Source: Bacteroidales bacterium
GTDB taxonomy: Bacteria; Bacteroidota; Bacteroidia; Bacteroidales; UBA932
Assembly (NCBI GenBank): GCA_017454265.1
Contig: JAFTDJ010000012.1
Coordinates: forward strand, 1-64,000
Length of the DNA: 64,000 nucleotides
Direction of reading: 5' to 3'
Part shown: positions 8,351 through 16,163 of the stretch, in pieces
Numbering within the stretch: the stretch's first letter is position 1
Layout: each line of letters starts with the position of its first letter
Program-made: the position numbers and the translations under genes
Notes under the pieces: model-generated
The model's input: only the letters and a program-made list of their open reading frames with translations
The model's database searches: none
What the model was told of the DNA's origin: nothing

Positions 8351-9051
8351 TTCTTTGGTTTCTTGGGTGGATCTATGCGGGCGTATTTACGGGCGTCAGA
8401 AATAATGGTGCTGACGTATATTATGCCGAGTATGAGTATGATTGCCAGGCAAACGAAGTCCAGCGTATGAAGTGCGACGGGACGGCCTATGATGCAGGTA
8501 CTGCAGCTGAAGGTCTGCAGGGGCTTGACAAACATGATGATGCAGATGGCTATGACCATGAAAAGCCTGAACTCGGTGGGCCCCATTTTGGCGTAAGTGA
8601 GGCGGAATTCACCCTTGAGATGGGCATTTATGCTCACATTGATGGTGAGGAAGAGGTAGAGTATGTAGGCGAACAGGGTGAAGTCCAGGCGGACCAGGTT
8701 CGACAGACCTGCGCCTATGAACATAAGGCTTTCGTTGACGCAGTCTATGGTGTGGTCCAGATAGTATCCGTAAAGTGGCCTCTGGGTGCCGCGGACGCGT
8801 GCCAGAGTGCCGTCCAGGGAGTCGCCGTACCAGTTGACAAGAAGGCCGAGGGCGCTGAGCCAGAGCCAGTTTATATTAAGATCCGAGAGCATGAAGCCTG
8901 CGCCCACGATGGCTGCGCCGAAGGTACCTATGAAGGTGAGCATGTCTGATGTCATCCAGCGGGGCTGCCTCTCGGCCAGCCAGATGAGCAGTTTGCGCTC
9001 GGAGGCGTTCAGCACCGAGGTCTGGATTCTTTGTGCCTGTTTAGGTTCCAT
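8347..9051 (-). CDS. CDP-alcohol phosphatidyltransferase
   Basis: A 234-residue integral membrane enzyme that should transfer a phosphatidyl group from a CDP-activated donor to an alcohol. The family signature D-x2-DG-x2-AR-x8-G-x3-D-x3-D is visible at about residues 85-110 as DSLDGTLARVRGTQ followed by GYYLDHTID. Hydrophobic helices surround it (for example LTFIGTFGAAIVGAGFMLSD and FRLFMVIAICIIMFV). The acceptor (glycerol phosphate, inositol, serine or other) cannot be read from the sequence. It starts 4 nt after the cardiolipin synthase stop, and the phosphoesterase start overlaps its own stop, giving a three-gene operon. Confidence 0.88.
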   Translation of the reverse strand: MEPKQAQRIQTSVLNASERKLLIWLAERQPRWMTSDMLTFIGTFGAAIVGAGFMLSDLNINWLWLSALGLLVNWYGDSLDGTLARVRGTQRPLYGYYLDHTIDCVNESLMFIGAGLSNLVRLDFTLFAYILYLFLTINVSINAHLKGEFRLTYAKMGPTEFRLFMVIAICIIMFVKPLQTFSCSTCIIGRPVALHTLDFVCLAIILILGIIYVSTIISDARKYARIDPPKKPKK

Positions 9052-9055
9052 ATAT

Positions 9056-10294
9056 CTACAATTGAAAAGAGGGTATTCTTGAAATTGCTTCTCCGATACG
9101 CTGAAGGACGGGTCTTCGGGCCCATTCGGCAGGCTTTATGTAAACGGAACGGGATTCGTCTGTGAGAAAGAGCTCCTGCATCTGCCTGTTGTAATCATGG
9201 TCGTCTATGAAGACGTTGATTTCTTCGTCTATGATATAGCTGCGTACGTCTATGTTGGTGGAGCCCTGGCTTACCAGACGGTCATCGAAAATATGCATCT
9301 TGGAGTGCATGTAACCGTCTTGGTACTCTGCAATCTTCACTCCGGCGGCGAGGAATTCAGCTACGTAAGACTTGGTGGCTAGAGGGGTGAACACGCCCCG
9401 GTCGCCCCTTGGGGGCAGGATGATGCGCACGTCAACTCCCCGGCGGGCGGCGGCGAACAGTGAGCGCTTGATTTCTTTCGTGGGGATGAGGTAGGGCGAC
9501 TCTATCCATACCCGCTTGCTGCAGGAGTCGATGAGGCTGCAGATACGCTCCATTATCACCGGACCGTCGCCGATGGGGCCGGCGCAGAGCGTTTCTACCG
9601 CTGAATTGCCGGCTTCCGGCAGCAGAGGATAGTATTCGGGGCCGGTGAGCAGTTTGCCACCCTCGTGGGCCCAGTCCATTGCAAATGCGAGCTGGCTCTG
9701 GGCGGCGGCGGGCCCTTCTATCCGTATCTGGGTGTCCCTCCAGCAACCCCAGAAGAGGCCTTTTCCATAGCGCTCGGCGATGTTCATCCCGCCTATGTAT
9801 GCCACACGGCCATCCACCACCACTATCTTGCGGTGGTTGCGGTAGTTGTTGTACTTGCTGGGAAAGGGGAGATGCAGGAGGTTGAAGCCCAAAGTCTCAA
9901 TGCCGGCATCCTGCATCTGCCGGAAGAACTTGCGGCGTTTGAGGTTTGCACCGTCGTCGTACATAAGGCGTATTTCCACGCCTTCCTTTACCTTTTGCGA
10001 CAGCAGCTCGACGAAGCGCCGCCCAACCGGGTCGTCTTCGAATTTGAAGAAAAGTATGTGAACGTGATGACGTGCACCTGCGATGTCTGTAATCATGCTC
10101 TCCACCATCGGGTCGAAACCTGGAAAGGTCTCAATCTTGTTGCCTCCCAGCGAACCCTCCGGCAAACCGCCTCGCAACAAACCTGCAGTCTCCTCGTCCA
10201 CCAGAGGACTGATGGACGGTTTGCCGAGCACCCAGAAAGCGTAAATCATAAAGGCTGCCGCGGCCGCAATTGCTGCGATTCCGGTTGACGTCAT
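9056..10294 (-). CDS. Cardiolipin synthase, phospholipase D family
   Basis: A 412-residue membrane enzyme joining two phosphatidylglycerols into cardiolipin. One N-terminal helix (TGIAAIAAAAAFMIYAFWVL) anchors it. Two HKD catalytic motifs are present: HRKIVVVDGRVAYIGGMN at about 133-150 and HSKMHIFDDRLVSQGSTNID at about 329-348, each with the Asn/Gly-rich tail. It is first in the minus-strand operon with the CDP-alcohol phosphatidyltransferase, which strengthens the phospholipid assignment. A promoter-like TATATTTG inside a long hairpin (10304-10350) lies 24-31 nt upstream of the ATG. Compared with bacterial ClsA it has one rather than two N-terminal helices. Confidence 0.9.
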   Translation of the reverse strand: MTSTGIAAIAAAAAFMIYAFWVLGKPSISPLVDEETAGLLRGGLPEGSLGGNKIETFPGFDPMVESMITDIAGARHHVHILFFKFEDDPVGRRFVELLSQKVKEGVEIRLMYDDGANLKRRKFFRQMQDAGIETLGFNLLHLPFPSKYNNYRNHRKIVVVDGRVAYIGGMNIAERYGKGLFWGCWRDTQIRIEGPAAAQSQLAFAMDWAHEGGKLLTGPEYYPLLPEAGNSAVETLCAGPIGDGPVIMERICSLIDSCSKRVWIESPYLIPTKEIKRSLFAAARRGVDVRIILPPRGDRGVFTPLATKSYVAEFLAAGVKIAEYQDGYMHSKMHIFDDRLVSQGSTNIDVRSYIIDEEINVFIDDHDYNRQMQELFLTDESRSVYIKPAEWARRPVLQRIGEAISRIPSFQL

Positions 10295-10303
10295 TTACGC
10301 AAA

Positions 10304-10350
10304 ATACAGTTTATCCCCAAATATAGCAAATATTCGGGGATAAACTGTAT
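10304..10350 (-). repeat. 15-bp perfect inverted repeat overlapping a minus-strand promoter
   Basis: Arms ATACAGTTTATCCCC (10304-10318) and GGGGATAAACTGTAT (10336-10350) are perfectly complementary. After one mismatch a further 5 bp can pair inside. On the minus strand the loop side carries TATATTTG (10325-10318), a -7 element for the cardiolipin synthase operon. The hairpin is followed on the minus strand by TTTT. It can therefore be a terminator for the upstream DUF2490 operon, an operator, or both. Confidence 0.6.
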
Positions 10351-10365
10351 ATGGGCAACAATAAT

Positions 10366-11160
10366 TTAGAACGAGAACCTGTATCCTATGCTTACAATTC
10401 CATTGAGCGCCTGATCCCAGGTGTAGGATTTGAGGTAAGTGTGGGTCTTGTCTACGTCCAGGTTCTTATCGTAGCAATAGTCCGCCATCGCGCATATGTC
10501 TATGGCGTGATGCTTGGATAGTTTCCATTCCATTCCGAGAGCTCCGCGGAAACGGTTGAAATACATTGAGTTGTATCCTGTGAACTGGTAGTTGGCGTAG
10601 GCCTTGCTCGTGGTGCTCCAGGTGGCGGAGAAGGAAGGGTCGTTGAAGATGTTGCGGGCTTCCAGGTAGGCGTATGGCTCTATGCTTCGGAAGCCTTTGT
10701 ACTGCACTTTCGCCCGCGACTTCAGCACCAGAGGGTTGCGGACCTCCTGACAGTAGTTCAGAGACTCGGTCTTATGGGTTAAGCGCAACTGCTCTTTGAG
10801 CGAAAAACGCCATGCGCCGGTCTTGTAGGAAAAAGTGAGGTCTGCGTTGAGCCTGTGGCGGGGAGACCATGCGGAAGTCTTGTGGTGATGGATGTAGCTA
10901 TAGCTCACTCCGGCTTTGAGCCATGGGGTTATTTTGTAGCTCAGCCCTACGGTGGCCTGATGGCGGTCCAGCCTGCTGAGTACGCTCTCCGAGCGGAGTT
11001 CGTAGTCGGCCTCCAGATGGAGACCCTTGGCGAGTTTCCAGTCCAGACCGACGGACGAGCGGGTGCGGAAATCTGTATCCAGGCTGTTCAAGGTGCCCTG
11101 TGCTGCAGTCGGCAGAAAGCTCAGGACTGCAAATGCGGCGAGTATTACGAATCGTTTCAT
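10366..11160 (-). CDS. DUF2490 outer membrane beta-barrel protein
   Basis: A 264-residue exported protein. The signal peptide is residues 1-20 (MKRFVILAAFAVLSFLPTAA). The rest is alternating amphipathic strands with aromatic ends (WLKAGVSYSYIHHHKTSAW, RGALGMEWKLSKHH) and a terminal Phe after GIVSIGYRFSF, typical of outer membrane barrels and of DUF2490. Function is unknown. It is the last gene of the operon with DUF4956 (5-nt gap) and the VTC gene, so it may be the outer membrane partner of that system. Confidence 0.75.
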   Translation of the reverse strand: MKRFVILAAFAVLSFLPTAAQGTLNSLDTDFRTRSSVGLDWKLAKGLHLEADYELRSESVLSRLDRHQATVGLSYKITPWLKAGVSYSYIHHHKTSAWSPRHRLNADLTFSYKTGAWRFSLKEQLRLTHKTESLNYCQEVRNPLVLKSRAKVQYKGFRSIEPYAYLEARNIFNDPSFSATWSTTSKAYANYQFTGYNSMYFNRFRGALGMEWKLSKHHAIDICAMADYCYDKNLDVDKTHTYLKSYTWDQALNGIVSIGYRFSF

Positions 11161-11165
11161 AAAGT

Positions 11166-11930
11166 TTATTCCACGTAGTTTTTGGCCTTGGTGAGCTCAC
11201 CGATAGTGGAGGTGTCGCCCTTTCCGAGGGTATAGTAAATCTTGATGAATGCGGCGTCGCGCAGGAAGTCCACGTGGCCTATCTCCAGATTGTCTATCTT
11301 CACGCCGACGCGCTGCTCGAGGTCGGCGATGAGTTCTTCCCGCTTCTCCGGCACGATAAGCTCGATGCGGTCGTAGAGTATGAGCCGGGTGGCGCTGTGG
11401 TTGAGCCAGCTGCCGGCTTCCAGGATACATACGAGCCCGAGCACCAGCAGGTTGCTGATTGCGAGCACACCGAGTGAACCGGTGGAGAGTTCATAGTGGG
11501 GGGAGTTCCCGGTTGCGCCTACCAGCTTGTAGAGCGGGGCGAGACCGTTTACGGCAGCCACTGCAATTATGATGAAGAGATAGGTCATTTCGCGTATGGG
11601 CACCGTTTCCGTACGGTAGCGTATCACTCCGAAAATCGCGAAAAGTCCTAGGGTGAGGCCAACGCCCACTTCTGCGTTGCCCATCATGTAGAGCAGCAGG
11701 AGCATTGCCGAGGAGAATACCATGAAGGTAAAGTAGTAGTCGCGGCGGCGGCTCTTGCGGTAGTAGAAGAAATGCACCAGGACGAAGCACACGGCCAGGT
11801 TGAGCAAGAACCTGATGGCGAGCTCGGTGAGGCTCTGGGACGTGGTCATCATTGCATCCGTAATGGTCTGTACATCGATGATATCTTCATCGAGCAGGGA
11901 AAAATCCCCGGGGTTGTCGATACCTGTCAT
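11166..11930 (-). CDS. DUF4956 integral membrane protein
   Basis: A 254-residue protein with about four transmembrane helices in the first 180 residues (LAIRFLLNLAVCFVLVHFFY, FMVFSSAMLLLLYMMG, GLTLGLFAIFGVIRYR, YLFIIIAVAAVNGL). A soluble C-terminus of about 75 residues has a ferredoxin-like alternation (DRIELIVPEKREELIADLEQ). The GLFAIFGVIRYRTETVPIRE segment is the conserved DUF4956 core. The family is known to sit beside VTC-domain polyphosphate-polymerase-like genes, as here (4-bp ATGA overlap). Its biochemical role is not established; a membrane channel or partner for the VTC enzyme is an inference. Confidence 0.82.
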   Translation of the reverse strand: MTGIDNPGDFSLLDEDIIDVQTITDAMMTTSQSLTELAIRFLLNLAVCFVLVHFFYYRKSRRRDYYFTFMVFSSAMLLLLYMMGNAEVGVGLTLGLFAIFGVIRYRTETVPIREMTYLFIIIAVAAVNGLAPLYKLVGATGNSPHYELSTGSLGVLAISNLLVLGLVCILEAGSWLNHSATRLILYDRIELIVPEKREELIADLEQRVGVKIDNLEIGHVDFLRDAAFIKIYYTLGKGDTSTIGELTKAKNYVE

Positions 11931-12724
11931 ATCAGTTTGTTTTTGATTTGCTTCTCTATTTTGCGTATTTTAACCTTGAAACGGTTTGTCTTGAGCCCCG
12001 GCGACGTAAGGGTTATGCCTATGCAGTACTTACTTACCCGTATGGGCTTTACCCTGTGCTTGAGCAGTATACGTTTTGCGGGACTGTCGGCCCGTCCGTC
12101 CTGCTTGAGCTCTATGATTACCCCGTTCCGTAACGTGGCTTCCAAACCTGTGCGGAAGTTGTTGAATCCCAGGCATGTATCTATCGTGAGGCGCTCCGTC
12201 ATGGCTGGATTGACCAAGGTGATCCTGCGGAAAATGGTCTCCAGCGACGGGCTGAGCTCCGGGGCGGTGAACCAGGATTTCTCTGCAAGGTAGCCGCAGG
12301 CTGCGGCGTCGGCGCTGAAGTCCTTGAACTCCTGGAGCGGAATCTGCGTGCGCTTCTTCTTGGTGCGCCCGTGGTTGTTCTTGCGCTTTATCTCCAGGAA
12401 TGTGAGACCGGAACCAACGTACACCCGTGTGCGTACCTTCTGCCGGACGAGCCTGCGGTTGTGATGGTCCAGGAACATCCGCAGCCCTGGGGTGTCGAAA
12501 TACAGGGTGTCGTAAGCGGCTATCTTGGTGCCTTCCGTGACGAGTGCCCTGTATCCTTGCTCGCGCGCGTCTTCCAGGATGAGCGTCAAAGTCTGCTCGT
12601 CTGTGAGATACTTGCTGTCTATGCGGTTGAGCAGCTTCACGCCGTCCATCTCTTCGAGGGTGACGGGGGGTATGCCTTCAAGCGCAGGCAGGGTGTCGAA
12701 CGCTATGTGACGGGTCTCAAGCAT
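11927..12724 (-). CDS. VTC-domain polyphosphate-polymerase-like protein
   Basis: A 265-residue cytoplasmic protein with the VTC triphosphate-tunnel fold seen in eukaryotic polyphosphate polymerase. Basic strand motifs line the predicted tunnel: RIDSKYLTDEQ near the start, YDTLYFDT, RQKVRTRVYV, FLEIKRKNNHGRTKKKRTQI and the acidic-basic VIIELKQDGR near the end. The true start is ATG 12722-12724; the longer upstream frame only shadows the previous gene. Start and previous stop overlap by 8 bp (ATGCTTGA), implying translational coupling. The reaction in bacteria is not settled, so polyphosphate synthesis remains an inference from the fold. Confidence 0.8.
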   Translation of the reverse strand: MLETRHIAFDTLPALEGIPPVTLEEMDGVKLLNRIDSKYLTDEQTLTLILEDAREQGYRALVTEGTKIAAYDTLYFDTPGLRMFLDHHNRRLVRQKVRTRVYVGSGLTFLEIKRKNNHGRTKKKRTQIPLQEFKDFSADAAACGYLAEKSWFTAPELSPSLETIFRRITLVNPAMTERLTIDTCLGFNNFRTGLEATLRNGVIIELKQDGRADSPAKRILLKHRVKPIRVSKYCIGITLTSPGLKTNRFKVKIRKIEKQIKNKLI

Positions 12725-13130
12725 CTTCCGTGATATACTCAAACACTTTGTAGGTGACCAGTTTGCCGCGGGCGTCATAGTTGTACTGCGTCTTCTTGCG
12801 GCCGAATTCATTGTATTCGAACTTCTTGACAGTGACGAGCTTATTGTGCTCGTCGTACACGCATTCGCGGGAAACCTTCCCGTCTGCGCCGTACTCATAG
12901 CGCTTGCGCCACTTCTGGCCGGTCCTGGTGTATTCTATCTCATCTACCTTTTTCCCTTCGGGATTGTAGGTGGTCTGGTGGTCCAAAATGCGGGTGTTGC
13001 TGCGGGCGTCTGTGTTCCACTCTTTTATGACCAGGTTCTTCTTGTTTATTTTCTTGGTCCCGGTTTCCTGTGCAAAGATGGAGGGGACCAGGAGCAGCAT
13101 TGCAGCTGCGAAGGTGAGTATCCGTTTCAT
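12717..13130 (-). CDS. Small secreted protein with RHS/YD-like repeats
   Basis: A 137-residue protein with a clear signal peptide (MKRILTFAAAMLLLVPSIFAQ). About five short repeats of the type Y-x-x-x-G-K-x follow (TTYNPEGKKVDEIEY, YEYGADGKVSRECVY, FEYNEFGRKKTQYNY, ARGKLVTYKVFEY). These resemble single RHS/YD repeats found in small Bacteroidetes exported proteins. No catalytic residues are evident; a binding or structural role on the cell surface is possible. It sits between the beta-helix protein and the VTC gene in a tight operon. Confidence 0.65.
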   Translation of the reverse strand: MKRILTFAAAMLLLVPSIFAQETGTKKINKKNLVIKEWNTDARSNTRILDHQTTYNPEGKKVDEIEYTRTGQKWRKRYEYGADGKVSRECVYDEHNKLVTVKKFEYNEFGRKKTQYNYDARGKLVTYKVFEYITEDA

Positions 13131-13143
13131 TGCAGTGTGGGTG

Positions 13144-14931
13144 TTAAAAGCGGCCGTAGCCGCCGGAATAAGAAGAAAGAGTGATGCTGGTGCCTCCGCT
13201 TACGGAGCCGGGGGCATAGCCGAAGTCTCCCCAAATTGAAGTGCCTCCGGAGGTGCTCACGCCGCTTTTGAGTCCTGCGGTGCTGCCGCCGCTGTACACT
13301 ACCATAGTGGAGTTGCTGCTGGATGAGGGGGTCTTGAAGGCAAAGACCGCGTTGCCGTTCTTGTCGTACACTGCGTGCCAGGCGTTCTTGGTCCAGGAAG
13401 AGGTGCTGTAGGCGCTTCCTGTGATGCTGGAGCCGGATTCTATGCCTCCGATTGCTACCAGCGTACCGCTCTGTATGTACAGTTTCTTTCCGCCTTCCGT
13501 GTTGGCGTCGAGGGCCACTTCCGGGCTGCCCTTGGTGCACAACGCGTACACGCAGGCACCTTTGAGGTACATGTTGCCGTTGGCGTCTATGCCGTCGTTG
13601 CCGGCGCTCCAACCGCATACGTAGCCTCCGCTGAGGGTCATGTCGCCCGCGGAATTTATGGCGTCGTCTGCTGCGGAGTAGGCGTACAGCGTGCCGCCTG
13701 TGACTTCCAGGGTGCCCTTGGACTCGATGGCTTCGTGGGCCGTGGCAGTAACGCTGACGTTGCCGCCGCTGATGACTATGTTACCGTCGAACTTTATGCC
13801 TTTGGCCGACTTGGAACTGCTGCTCTGGTTGTCTCCGCCGCCTCCTGGGAACCCTCCGCCGCCTCCGGGCCAGCCGCCGCCGGGGCCTGCCTTGGTGCCG
13901 CTGGCTCCGTAGTTGCTGCCAGTTACCGAAACGCTCACGGTGCCTCCCTTGAAGAGGGCATTCTGGTCGCCGCTGATGCCCTTGCCGCCTGTGCCGCTGT
14001 TGCTTATATAGAGTTCTCCGGCGTTCATGACGAAGGTGGAGTCGGCCTTGATGCCTGCGGAGCCGGTGTATTCTGTGGACGTGGTGCCGTTTGTCGTAAC
14101 CTGTTCGGCCACGGTGCCGCCGGACACTTTTATATGTATGGTGCCGCCGTTGATGGTGACGGCTCCGTCGGAGGTCATTCCTTTCTTGCCTGCCGCGGAG
14201 GTGCTGGCTGCGATGGTGCCGTCATCTACGGTGACGGCGTCCTTGCCGCGCAGCGCGTGTCCGTTTGCGGAAGTGGCGCTCACGCTCTGCGTGCCCATGA
14301 AGCGGAGGTAGTCGTCGGAGGTGATTGCCGCCTTGCCGTTTGCGGTGACGCTAAGGGAACCGCTGCCGCTGAATATGAGCTGTGCCTCACTGAAGAAGGC
14401 GGCCTTCATGTCCTCGGTGGAGACTTCGTCGGGGTAGTCGCCGGAGGAGTTCACGGAACCGTCGGCGAGGGTGTTGGAGCCGTTGAGCACCACGAAGGTA
14501 CGTTTGTGCGTCTGGACGTTGATTGCCGCACCGGAGGGGTTGGTGAGGTCCAGGCCGTTCATCACGAGGGCCAGCCTGCGCAGGCTGTATATTTTCAGGC
14601 AGCCGTCGCTGCTGTTGCCGGAGAGTTCGTAGCGGACGAATTCATCGTGACCGGTGTTATCTACGGTGACGTCGGCGCCGCTTACGCTCACGACGCCGTT
14701 GTCGTCGCCGCTTACGCTGACGCTGCTGCCGTTCCAGCTTATGCTGATAGTGCGGGTGAAGCTGGTGAGACTTATGTCGTCGTAGTCGCCCTGCGCTTCT
14801 TCGGGATCGTCATCGTCGTCGTTGTCCTTGAAGGAGGTGTCGACAGGGTCTTCGGTGGTGCCTATTACGTCTGTATTGCAGGCGGTAAAGGCAACGGCCG
14901 TTGCGAGTAGAAGTAATAATACACGTTTCAT
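13144..14931 (-). CDS. Cthe_2159-family beta-helix lipoprotein (carbohydrate-binding domain)
   Basis: A 595-residue predicted surface lipoprotein. The signal sequence ends at lipobox TAC (MKRVLLLLLATAVAFTAC). An acidic linker with a run of Asp follows. A long ladder of GG-(T/N)-x-(V/I/L) rungs runs from about 130 to 530 (DGTIAASTSA, INGGTIHIKVSGGTV, MNAGELYISNSGTGG, ISGGNVSVTATAHEA, VTGGTLYAYSAADDAI). This is the beta-helix of the Cthe_2159/DUF4353 family, whose founding clostridial member binds polygalacturonate-type polysaccharide. A glycine-rich loop (GGGWPGGGGGFPGGGGD) interrupts it at about residue 350. It is first in the operon with VTC and DUF4956, a neighbourhood also known from Gram-positive bacteria. 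Confidence 0.82.
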   Translation of the reverse strand: MKRVLLLLLATAVAFTACNTDVIGTTEDPVDTSFKDNDDDDDPEEAQGDYDDISLTSFTRTISISWNGSSVSVSGDDNGVVSVSGADVTVDNTGHDEFVRYELSGNSSDGCLKIYSLRRLALVMNGLDLTNPSGAAINVQTHKRTFVVLNGSNTLADGSVNSSGDYPDEVSTEDMKAAFFSEAQLIFSGSGSLSVTANGKAAITSDDYLRFMGTQSVSATSANGHALRGKDAVTVDDGTIAASTSAAGKKGMTSDGAVTINGGTIHIKVSGGTVAEQVTTNGTTSTEYTGSAGIKADSTFVMNAGELYISNSGTGGKGISGDQNALFKGGTVSVSVTGSNYGASGTKAGPGGGWPGGGGGFPGGGGDNQSSSSKSAKGIKFDGNIVISGGNVSVTATAHEAIESKGTLEVTGGTLYAYSAADDAINSAGDMTLSGGYVCGWSAGNDGIDANGNMYLKGACVYALCTKGSPEVALDANTEGGKKLYIQSGTLVAIGGIESGSSITGSAYSTSSWTKNAWHAVYDKNGNAVFAFKTPSSSSNSTMVVYSGGSTAGLKSGVSTSGGTSIWGDFGYAPGSVSGGTSITLSSYSGGYGRF

Positions 14932-15040
14932 GGCAAATCGTTTAGTGCTAAGTTAAGCAAGATTCCGGCCATTCTTGAAAAGTTTCAGCAAAAAGGCGTT
15001 TTTTTTCAGTAAACGGGATGTGTCTTTGCCCGTATTTGGC

Positions 15041-15048
15041 TATTTTTG
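15041..15048 (+). promoter_or_regulatory. -7 element TATTTTTG
   Basis: TATTTTTG fits TAnnTTTG and lies 5 nt before ATG 15054 of the histidine kinase. This supports the 15054 start over an upstream TTG/ATG-like start at 15018 and suggests an almost leaderless mRNA. Confidence 0.5.
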
Positions 15049-15053
15049 CAAAT

Positions 15054-16163
15054 ATGAAAATATTCAGGCCCGAGGAAAAGCGGGAAAACCGCCTCTATTT
15101 GACAGTATGGCTGGGAGTTATAGTATTCCTGGCGCTGCGCGTGGTGCTGGAGTGTATCATACGCGGTGAGTCCGGTATAGATTTCCAGGCTATCCTGGCA
15201 TCGTGGGAGTGGCTCCTGCCGTTCCTGCTCATATTTGTAGTGCACAATTATTTTATAGCTCCGCTGCTTATATACAGGAAGCAGACGGCGCTGTATACTG
15301 TGTTCACCTTTTTGCTGCTTGCACTGTTCCTGGTCTGGATCTTCGTGATTGACATTGGGCCGGGGCCGGGATCGATACCTCCGGAGCCGGACGGCTCCAT
15401 CTATTCCGGAGAGGCTCCGGGACCGCCGCCGGATGCCATTCACGGAGGGCGTCCCATGCATCCCACAACGCTCCGGGCGCTTGTCGGCCTGCTTTTGCTT
15501 GTCGCCAATATAGGTATAAAGGTGCTGTTCCATTCGGAGAAGGAACGGGACGATTTGAGAGAACTGGAGAAGGAGAACCTGCGCCATCAGCTGGAGGGCC
15601 TCCGCTATCAGATTAATCCGCATTTCTTTATGAACACGCTCAACAATATCCACGCTCTTGTGGATATCGACCCGGAGAAGGCGAAGGAGAGCATAGTGGA
15701 ATTGAGCAAACTGATGCGGCACGTGCTGTACGACTCCGACAAGGCGACGATACCGCTCTCCAACGAGCTGGACTATCTGGACCATTACGTTTCTCTTATG
15801 AGGATGCGTTTCCCGGAGAACGTGCTGATAGATTATACGCGTCCGGATAATGTCGAAGGGGCGGAAGTCCCGCCGCTGACATTCGCTTCTTTCGTGGAGA
15901 ACGCTTTCAAACATGGCCTGAGTTATGAGAAGGACAGTTTTGTACGTTTCAGGGTGCTCCTGGAAAACGGAAAAATAATCTTCCGTTGCGAGAACAGCAG
16001 GGCTGCGGACAGGCAGACCCCCGGAAAGGGACTGGGCCTTGAGAATACGCGGCAGCGCTTCAACCTGCTTTACGGAGAAGATTACACCCTGCACATCGAC
16101 GAAGGCGAAAAAGTATATGAAGTTTTGCTTGTTCTTCCCGACAAACCGATAAGAGTAATATGA
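15054..16163 (+). CDS. LytS-type sensor histidine kinase
   Basis: A 369-residue membrane kinase that should phosphorylate the response regulator encoded next. Four transmembrane helices fill residues about 15-170 (LYLTVWLGVIVFLALRVVL, LLPFLLIFVVHNYFIAPLLI, VFTFLLLALFLVWIFVIDIG, LVGLLLLVANIGIKVLF). Between the third and fourth is an extracytoplasmic Pro/Gly/acidic loop (GPGPGSIPPEPDGS...). The His_kinase domain has QINPHFFMNTLNNIHALV with the phospho-acceptor His, then a HATPase N-box (FVENAFKHGL) and G-box (GKGLGLENTRQRF). Overlap with the regulator is 4 bp (ATGA). The Pro-rich loop is unusual for the family and may be the sensing part. It is divergent from the VTC/DUF4956 operon, a plausible target. 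Confidence 0.9.
   Translation: MKIFRPEEKRENRLYLTVWLGVIVFLALRVVLECIIRGESGIDFQAILASWEWLLPFLLIFVVHNYFIAPLLIYRKQTALYTVFTFLLLALFLVWIFVIDIGPGPGSIPPEPDGSIYSGEAPGPPPDAIHGGRPMHPTTLRALVGLLLLVANIGIKVLFHSEKERDDLRELEKENLRHQLEGLRYQINPHFFMNTLNNIHALVDIDPEKAKESIVELSKLMRHVLYDSDKATIPLSNELDYLDHYVSLMRMRFPENVLIDYTRPDNVEGAEVPPLTFASFVENAFKHGLSYEKDSFVRFRVLLENGKIIFRCENSRAADRQTPGKGLGLENTRQRFNLLYGEDYTLHIDEGEKVYEVLLVLPDKPIRVI

Noticed and set aside
6752..8470. 572-codon plus-strand frame opposite the phosphoesterase fusion
   Set aside because: It crosses the border of two well-supported minus-strand genes and shows no domain.
12725..12898. Upstream extension of the VTC gene
   Set aside because: Those codons are an out-of-frame reading of the preceding small secreted protein; ATG 12724 with an 8-bp overlap is the natural start.
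13795..13915. Repeated GGC/CCG-rich units as a possible CRISPR-like array
   Set aside because: They encode the glycine-rich loop of the beta-helix lipoprotein; unit length is irregular and no spacers exist. No CRISPR array was found in the window.
13375..14910. 511-codon plus-strand frame opposite the beta-helix lipoprotein
   Set aside because: Low-complexity Ala/Val/Gly translation mirrored from the Gly/Thr/Ser-rich beta-helix; the minus frame has a lipobox and family repeats.
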